Below the pieces are notes generated by a model. That model was not told where the DNA came from and made no database searches. It was given only the letters and a program-made list of their open reading frames with translations. Below are positions 1-5,604 of a stretch of DNA of 5,604 nucleotides, one piece after another. The stretch is from the NCBI GenBank assembly GCA_937925385.1, contig CALEWN010000054.1, forward strand, positions 1-5,604. Direction: 5' to 3'. A program made the position numbers and the translations under genes. The DNA is from an uncultured Senegalimassilia sp. (lineage in GTDB: Bacteria > Actinomycetota > Coriobacteriia > Coriobacteriales > Eggerthellaceae). Position 1 is the stretch's first letter, and each line of letters starts with the position of its first letter.

Positions 1-6
1 GTATTT

Positions 7-13
7 AGAAGGG
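7..13 (+). promoter_or_regulatory. Ribosome binding site of lysS
   Basis: AGAAGGG lies 7 bases before the ATG at 21, a good Shine-Dalgarno match with normal spacing. It supports the ATG at 21 as the lysS start. Only 20 bases precede the gene, so its promoter, or an upstream operon partner, is outside the window. Confidence 0.8.
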
Positions 14-20
14 CTTTCCC

Positions 21-1964
21 ATGAGCAATACCCCTGAAGTTATCGAAGACGATCCCATCGAGGTGCGCAAGGCCCAGCGTCAGGCCATGCTCGATGCGGG
101 CCAAAACCCCTATGGCCATGCGTTCGACTACAGCCATCACCTGGCCGAGCTCGAGCAGCTTTACGCGCACCTCGAGGACGGGGATTCCACCGAGGACCTG
201 GTCAAGGTCGCCGGCCGCATCATGTCCAAGCGCGTTCAGGGCAAGATCGCCTTTTTGGGCCTGCGCGACGCCACGGGCGACATGCAGCTGTTCTGCCGCA
301 TCAACGAGCTGGGCGAAGAGGCCTTCGGCCGCCTGAAGGACCTTGATGTGGGCGATTGGATCGGCGTCGAGGGCGCTATGATGCGCACGCGTCGCGGCCA
401 GCTCTCCGTTGCCGTCTCGTCCTTCGAGCTGCTCAGCAAGTCCATCCGCCCGCTGCCCGAGAAGTTCCACGGCCTGGCGGACAAGGAAACGCGTTACCGT
501 CAGCGCTATGTCGACCTGGTCATGAACCCCGAGGTAAAGCAGGTCTTCGAGAAGCGCTTCAAGATCGTGGCCGCCATCCGCCGCTACATGGAGGATCAGG
601 GCTTCTACGAGGTAGAAACGCCGTTTTTGCACCCCATTCTGGGCGGCGCGAACGCAAAGCCGTTCGTCACGCATTTCAACGCGCTCGACCGCGACTACTT
701 CCTGCGCATCGCCACCGAGCTGCCGCTTAAGCGCCTGCTCGTAGGCGGTTTCGAGAAGGTGTTCGAGATCGGCCGCCAGTTCCGCAACGAGGGCATGGAC
801 CCGTACCACAACCCCGAGTTCACTACCATGGAGGCATACCAGGCCTTCTCCGACCTGAACGGCATGATGGACCTCACCGAAGGCTTTATCAAGGCAGCCG
901 CCGAAGCTGCTTGCGGCACGCTCAAGGTCAGTTACCAGGGCGTCGACATCGACCTGTCCGGCCAGTGGCCGCGCGAGACCATGTGCGGCTTGGCAACGCG
1001 CTACGCCGGCGAAGAGGTCTCCTTCGACCGTAGCCGCGAGGACCTGGTTGCCATCCTGGAGAACAACGGCGGCCATGCCGAGGACGCATGGGGCAAGGGC
1101 AAGCTCATCTCCGAGATCTTCGAGGCCGTGGCTGAGGAGAAGCTTATCCAACCCGTGTTCGTCACCGAGCATCCGCTGGAGATCTCCCCGCTGGCCAAGA
1201 AGCTGCCGAACAACCCCGAGCTCACCGAGCGCTTCGAGCTGTTCATCTGCGGCCACGAGTACGCTAACGCCTTCAATGAGCTCAACGACCCGGTCGACCA
1301 GGCCGAGCGCTTCCGCGCGCAGGTCGAGGCCAAGGACATGGGCGACGACGAGGCCATGGGCTACGATGCCGACTACATCCGCGCGCTCGAGTACGGCATG
1401 CCCCCGGCAGGCGGCGTGGGCATCGGCATCGACCGTCTGACCATGCTGCTCACCGATTCGCCCACCATCCGCGACGTGCTGCTGTTCCCGCACATGCGCG
1501 ACGAGGCCCCTTCCGGCGCTAAGCCCGCCGCACGTCCGGCGGCTCCGGCCGAGCAGCCCACTGAAGAGCCCATCGACTTCTCCAAGGTGGTCGTCGAGCC
1601 GCTGTTCGCCGACGAGGTGGACTTCGACACGTTCAGCAAGTCCGACTTCCGCGCCGTGAAGGTCAAGGAGTGCGTGGCTGTGCCGAAGAGCAAGAAGCTG
1701 CTGCAGTTCACGCTCGATGATGGTACGGGCACCGATCGCACCATCCTGTCCGGCATCCATGCGTACTACGAGCCGGAGGAGCTGGTGGGCCGCACGCTCG
1801 TCGCCATCACCAACCTGCCGCCACGCAAGATGATGGGCATCGCCTCTTGCGGCATGCTGCTGTCGGCTGTGCACGAGGAGAAGGTCGACGACGAAACCAC
1901 CGAGGAGCGTCTGAACTTGCTCATGGTCTCCGACCGCATCCCGGCAGGTGCCAAGCTGTACTAA
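21..1964 (+). CDS. lysS: Lysyl-tRNA synthetase (class II) with fused C-terminal tRNA-binding domain
   Basis: This cytoplasmic enzyme charges tRNA-Lys with lysine using ATP. Seen in the 647-residue product: an N-terminal OB-fold anticodon-binding region (about 61-140, starting [11 protein letters not shown]); the RYRQRYVDL segment (159-167); class II motif 1 around [10 protein letters not shown] (194-203) followed by GGANAKPF; motif 2 [12 protein letters not shown] with HNPEF (247-267); the lysine-pocket region [14 protein letters not shown] (411-424); and motif 3 GIGIDRL ending near FPHMR (467-493). Typical bacterial LysRS, about 500 residues, stops here. This protein continues through an Ala/Pro/Glu-rich linker (about 496-517) into a domain of about 115 residues (534-647). 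That domain has [39 protein letters not shown] and PAGAKLY, the signature of the Trbp111/EMAP-II domain found at the C-terminus of many MetRS proteins. No frameshift or missing catalytic motif is seen. The identity is very secure. That the extra domain raises tRNA affinity is inference from other synthetases. Confidence 0.98.
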   Translation: MSNTPEVIEDDPIEVRKAQRQAMLDAGQNPYGHAFDYSHHLAELEQLYAHLEDGDSTEDLVKVAGRIMSKRVQGKIAFLGLRDATGDMQLFCRINELGEEAFGRLKDLDVGDWIGVEGAMMRTRRGQLSVAVSSFELLSKSIRPLPEKFHGLADKETRYRQRYVDLVMNPEVKQVFEKRFKIVAAIRRYMEDQGFYEVETPFLHPILGGANAKPFVTHFNALDRDYFLRIATELPLKRLLVGGFEKVFEIGRQFRNEGMDPYHNPEFTTMEAYQAFSDLNGMMDLTEGFIKAAAEAACGTLKVSYQGVDIDLSGQWPRETMCGLATRYAGEEVSFDRSREDLVAILENNGGHAEDAWGKGKLISEIFEAVAEEKLIQPVFVTEHPLEISPLAKKLPNNPELTERFELFICGHEYANAFNELNDPVDQAERFRAQVEAKDMGDDEAMGYDADYIRALEYGMPPAGGVGIGIDRLTMLLTDSPTIRDVLLFPHMRDEAPSGAKPAARPAAPAEQPTEEPIDFSKVVVEPLFADEVDFDTFSKSDFRAVKVKECVAVPKSKKLLQFTLDDGTGTDRTILSGIHAYYEPEELVGRTLVAITNLPPRKMMGIASCGMLLSAVHEEKVDDETTEERLNLLMVSDRIPAGAKLY

Positions 1965-1989
1965 GCAGCAAGCCATACCATAATTGCAA

Positions 1990-2030
1990 GAAGGTCCGCC
2001 TGGGCAAACCCAGGCGGACCTTCGTTATTC
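1990..2030. terminator. Bidirectional intrinsic terminator between convergent genes
   Basis: A perfect 15-bp stem (1990-2004 paired with 2009-2023, arm GAAGGTCCGCCTGGG) closes a 4-base loop CAAA. On the + strand it is followed by the moderately T-rich GTTATTC; on the - strand the sequence after the stem is TTGCAATTATGG. The stem starts 25 bases after the lysS stop and lies 94 bases beyond the stop of the converging membrane-protein gene, so it can end both transcripts. The T tracts are imperfect, but the stem is very stable and the position is ideal. Confidence 0.87.
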
Positions 2031-2117
2031 GGCGAAAGACAAACAGATGGTTGCTTTCCGCCCTTCGATCTTGGAGCGCGGTGTCGCGCCTTGCGATCGT
2101 CCCGTTGCGGATGGCGG

Positions 2118-3272
2118 CTATGCCGTGGTTGCGGGGAGCGTTTCCGCGTCGCTTTCGTCTTCGCCGGCGCATTCGGCGTCTACCTGCGCGAAGTGCTCTA
2201 TGGTAAGCGTTCGCACCGTCGAGATGACCGGCACGCCCAGAAGCACGCCCAGAAGGCCGAACAGCGATCCGCCGGCGATCACGGCAACGAACACCCAGAT
2301 GCTCGGCAGGCCCACCGATTGCCCCACCACGTTCGGGTAGATAAGGTGTCCCTCGATCTGCTGGAGGACCACCAGAAACACGATGAACTGCAGGGCTTGC
2401 ATGGGGTCTTGCGACAAGATCATAGCTGCACCCATGATGCCGCCGATCCATGCGCCGGCGAACGGGATGAGCGACGACACGCCTACGATAAGGCCGATGG
2501 AGGCAGCGTAGGGGAACTGCAGGATGATGCCGCCGATGGCGCACAACGCGCCCAGGATGACCGCCTCGATGCATTGCCCGCGGATGAAGCGCGAGAAGCA
2601 GTCGTTGGTGATGCTGCATGCGTGCAGCACGCGGCGGCGCAGGTCCTTGCCGGGAATGAAGCTGGCGGCGCGCATGGCGCCGGCATGCACGCGGTCCTTG
2701 TCAAGCAGCAAGTACAGCGCGAACACCATGCCCAGCAAAATCGAAAGCGTCAGATGCGCCACCTCACCGCTGGTCTGCGCCACGATGCGCAGTGCTTGGT
2801 CGGTGCCGCCCACGGCATCCAAGGCCTTTTGCCCGATGGAGTTCCAGGTGGCGTCGTCGAGAAAGGGGATCGCCTGCGCGCCGGGAAGGTTCGCGATTGC
2901 CTGTGATGCCATGGCGGCGGCTTCCGAAACGCCGGTGATGATGGCGGCGCCTACGGATTTGAACTCGCCGCCTACGAATGTGGTCAGCGCCGCAAGCGCC
3001 AAGATGACGCCGGTGATGGCCAAGATGACGCAGATGGGGCGGCGCGTTTTCGCCACAAGCGCGCTGTTCGAGCGCCGAAACCATCGCGACTCGAGCGCCG
3101 CCGCTATGAAGTTGAGCAGGTATGCCAGCACCGCGCCGATGGCCAAGGGCTCAAGCGCGGCCCAGACGGTCGAGAGGATGGAGCAGAGGCCATCGAATCG
3201 GGCGACGGCGAGCGCCGCCACGGCCAGGGCGGCGACAAGGATAAGGGCGTAGCGTAGGGTGTGCCTGTTCAT
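2118..3272 (-). CDS. AI-2E family (UPF0118/PerM-like) transporter
   Basis: A 384-residue integral membrane protein of the AI-2E transporter family. Family members are credited with export of autoinducer-2, sodium/proton exchange or permease roles, so the substrate cannot be assigned here. Hydrophobic segments lie at about 7-25, 33-60, 79-101, 171-190, 234-252, 256-284, 291-306 and 323-350, giving the roughly eight membrane spans usual for the family, with a soluble region of about 70 residues between the third and fourth. Family hallmarks are seen: FIRGQCIEAVILG (229-241), IGLIVGVSSLIPFAGAWIGG (259-278), EGHLIYPNVVGQSVGLP (307-323) and GGSLFGLLGVLLGVPV (334-349). The C-terminus is a short acidic tail (about 363-384). 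The ATG is preceded by AGGA four bases upstream, a rather close Shine-Dalgarno. The gene converges on lysS and diverges from clpC, so it is probably monocistronic. Family confidence is high; function is uncertain. Confidence 0.93.
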   Translation of the reverse strand: MNRHTLRYALILVAALAVAALAVARFDGLCSILSTVWAALEPLAIGAVLAYLLNFIAAALESRWFRRSNSALVAKTRRPICVILAITGVILALAALTTFVGGEFKSVGAAIITGVSEAAAMASQAIANLPGAQAIPFLDDATWNSIGQKALDAVGGTDQALRIVAQTSGEVAHLTLSILLGMVFALYLLLDKDRVHAGAMRAASFIPGKDLRRRVLHACSITNDCFSRFIRGQCIEAVILGALCAIGGIILQFPYAASIGLIVGVSSLIPFAGAWIGGIMGAAMILSQDPMQALQFIVFLVVLQQIEGHLIYPNVVGQSVGLPSIWVFVAVIAGGSLFGLLGVLLGVPVISTVRTLTIEHFAQVDAECAGEDESDAETLPATTA

Positions 3273-3300
3273 GCGATCCTGTCGGTTGAAGGGGGATGGG

Positions 3301-3316
3301 ACGCGCCGTTGCGCGT
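3301..3316 (-). repeat. Small GC-rich hairpin in the leader of the AI-2E family gene
   Basis: ACGCGC and GCGCGT (3301-3306 and 3311-3316) form a perfect 6-bp inverted repeat with a 4-base loop, 28 bases upstream of the minus-strand start codon. ACGCGCCGT recurs exactly at 3349-3357, followed by TGCGCG at 3361. It could be a leader hairpin or simply GC-rich sequence; no function is assigned. Confidence 0.35.
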
Positions 3317-3325
3317 TTCGCTACC

Positions 3326-3331
3326 AGTATA
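3326..3331 (-). promoter_or_regulatory. Possible -10 box of the AI-2E family gene
   Basis: On the minus strand 3331-3326 reads TATACT, five of six matches to the TATAAT consensus, and would start a transcript with a leader of about 45 bases. The only good -35 nearby, TTGACC (3349-3344), is just 12 bases away, which is too close for a standard sigma-70-type promoter. The call therefore rests on the -10 alone and is weak. Confidence 0.3.
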
Positions 3332-3394
3332 AGCGTGCGAGGCGGTCAACGCGCCGTGCTTGCGCGCTTGTCGACCTTTCGTGAAGAACCGCTT

Positions 3395-3436
3395 GCGCTG
3401 TTTGGGAGAAAAGGGGCAAAAGGGGTCGAACAGCGC
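3395..3436. repeat. 8-bp inverted repeat enclosing a tandem 9-mer
   Basis: GCGCTGTT (3395-3402) and AACAGCGC (3429-3436) are perfect inverted copies around a 26-base loop. Inside the loop AAAAGGGGC (3409-3417) is followed directly by AAAAGGGGT (3418-3426), a tandem repeat with 8 of 9 bases identical. It lies about 90 bases upstream of the CIRCE element. It may be a protein-binding site or may be incidental. Confidence 0.45.
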
Positions 3437-3477
3437 TTCAGGTGTGTGCGGATTGCACGTAGCGACGGCGCCGAGCG

Positions 3478-3507
3478 TTGCGCGGGGCGGGGCTACTTTA
3501 TTATGTA
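3478..3507 (+). promoter_or_regulatory. Possible clpC promoter
   Basis: TTGCGC (3478-3483) and TATGTA (3502-3507) are separated by 18 bases and form a weak sigma-70-type promoter. It would start transcription near 3514, just upstream of the CIRCE operator, which would then lie at the start of the transcript as is common for HrcA-controlled genes. Both hexamers are imperfect. The TTGACG inside the CIRCE spacer (3536-3541) is another possible -35, but no good -10 follows at 16-18 bases. Confidence 0.35.
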
Positions 3508-3519
3508 TACGATACGTAA
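3501..3519. promoter_or_regulatory. AT-rich inverted repeat upstream of CIRCE, candidate operator
   Basis: TTATGTAT (3501-3508) and ATACGTAA (3512-3519) form an inverted repeat with 7 of 8 positions matching around a 3-base spacer. It stands out as AT-rich in GC-rich surroundings, overlaps the candidate -10 of the clpC promoter and ends 5 bases before the CIRCE element. It fits no operator I recognise; it lacks the CtsR heptad and the HspR inverted-repeat sequence. It could be a second repressor site or just an AT-rich promoter core. Confidence 0.4.
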
Positions 3520-3524
3520 ATGGC

Positions 3525-3551
3525 TTAGCAGTCCCTTGACGGGAGTGCTAA
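3525..3551. promoter_or_regulatory. CIRCE element (HrcA operator) upstream of clpC
   Basis: TTAGCAGTC, a 9-base spacer and GAGTGCTAA reproduce the CIRCE consensus TTAGCACTC-N9-GAGTGCTAA, with a single mismatch (G for C at 3531). CIRCE is bound by the heat-shock repressor HrcA, whose folding depends on GroEL, and normally controls groESL and dnaK operons. Here it lies 47 bases before the clpC ATG, so clpC is inferred to belong to the HrcA regulon. hrcA itself is not in the window. Confidence 0.92.
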
Positions 3552-3590
3552 CATGAACAACCGAGACCATAATCATATGCCGCGAGAATC

Positions 3591-3594
3591 GAGG
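3591..3594 (+). promoter_or_regulatory. Ribosome binding site of clpC
   Basis: GAGG is followed by only four bases before the ATG at 3599, a short spacing. The start is still favoured because the protein then begins [14 protein letters not shown], the usual ClpC N-terminus, and no in-frame start just upstream has a better site. Confidence 0.6.
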
Positions 3595-3598
3595 CTTC

Positions 3599-5604
<2,006 letters not shown>

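Larger units (their letters stand above)
3273..3598. other. Divergent intergenic region (AI-2E gene / clpC)
   Basis: 326 bases without a convincing gene separate the two divergent starts. From left to right it holds the leader and a possible promoter of the minus-strand gene (a hairpin at 3301-3316 and a -10-like TATACT at 3326-3331), a hairpin enclosing two AAAAGGGG repeats (3395-3436), an AT-rich inverted repeat (3501-3519), a CIRCE operator (3525-3551) and the clpC leader. The 86-codon reading frame across 3296-3556 resembles no known family and runs through the operator, so it is not called as a gene. Confidence 0.8.

Noticed and set aside
2091..2906. A 271-codon plus-strand frame (and another at 2524-3252) across the AI-2E family gene
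   Set aside because: The translations lack family resemblance and are dominated by Ala/Arg/His or Ala/Met/Ser. The opposite strand encodes a clear membrane protein with the expected motifs.
3319..3335. CGCT-N9-AGCG as a possible ClgR box
   Set aside because: The CGC and GCG cores are 11 bases apart rather than about 5, and the site is far from clpC. The short arms are expected by chance in GC-rich DNA.
3344..3349. GGTCAA as a possible CtsR half-site
   Set aside because: CtsR needs a tandem heptad repeat close together. Only a single six-base match is present, about 250 bases upstream of clpC, and on the minus strand it reads as a -35-like TTGACC.
3296..3556. An 86-codon plus-strand frame in the intergenic region
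   Set aside because: It has no family resemblance, runs straight through the palindrome and the CIRCE operator, and its start lacks a convincing Shine-Dalgarno. Its location is better explained as regulatory DNA.

Overview
The window is a GC-rich stretch of ordinary bacterial chromosome with three protein genes. There are no RNA genes, mobile elements or CRISPR arrays. The best single clue to the host is a lysyl-tRNA synthetase carrying an extra C-terminal tRNA-binding (EMAP-II/Trbp111-type) domain. Together with the GC-rich codon use, this suggests an actinobacterial gut anaerobe of the Coriobacteriia, probably Eggerthellaceae. That assignment is inference from family knowledge and was not tested by a search.

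Layout. (1) 21-1964 (+): lysS, complete, with a good ribosome binding site. (2) 1965-2117: a short gap between convergent genes, holding one strong, near-symmetrical hairpin terminator (1990-2023) that can serve both genes. (3) 3272-2118 (-): a complete AI-2E family (UPF0118/PerM-like) membrane protein. (4) 3273-3598: a 326-bp divergent intergenic region. It contains a CIRCE operator (3525-3551), a second AT-rich inverted repeat just upstream of it, and a hairpin enclosing a tandem 9-mer. (5) 3599 to the right edge (+): clpC, the Hsp100 unfoldase of the ClpCP protease, cut off by the window end after 668 codons.

How the parts relate. lysS is a translation housekeeping gene and clpC a protein quality-control gene; the AI-2E family gene between them shows no evident functional link to either. 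The most informative regulatory feature is the CIRCE element ahead of clpC, which implies HrcA heat-shock repression in place of the CtsR control known from Firmicutes or the ClgR control known from other actinobacteria.

I found no clearly undescribed system. The points most worth a second look are the LysRS fusion, the CIRCE-clpC arrangement with its adjacent palindrome, and a possible 18-codon leader ORF whose Shine-Dalgarno overlaps the CIRCE element and which overlaps the clpC start.
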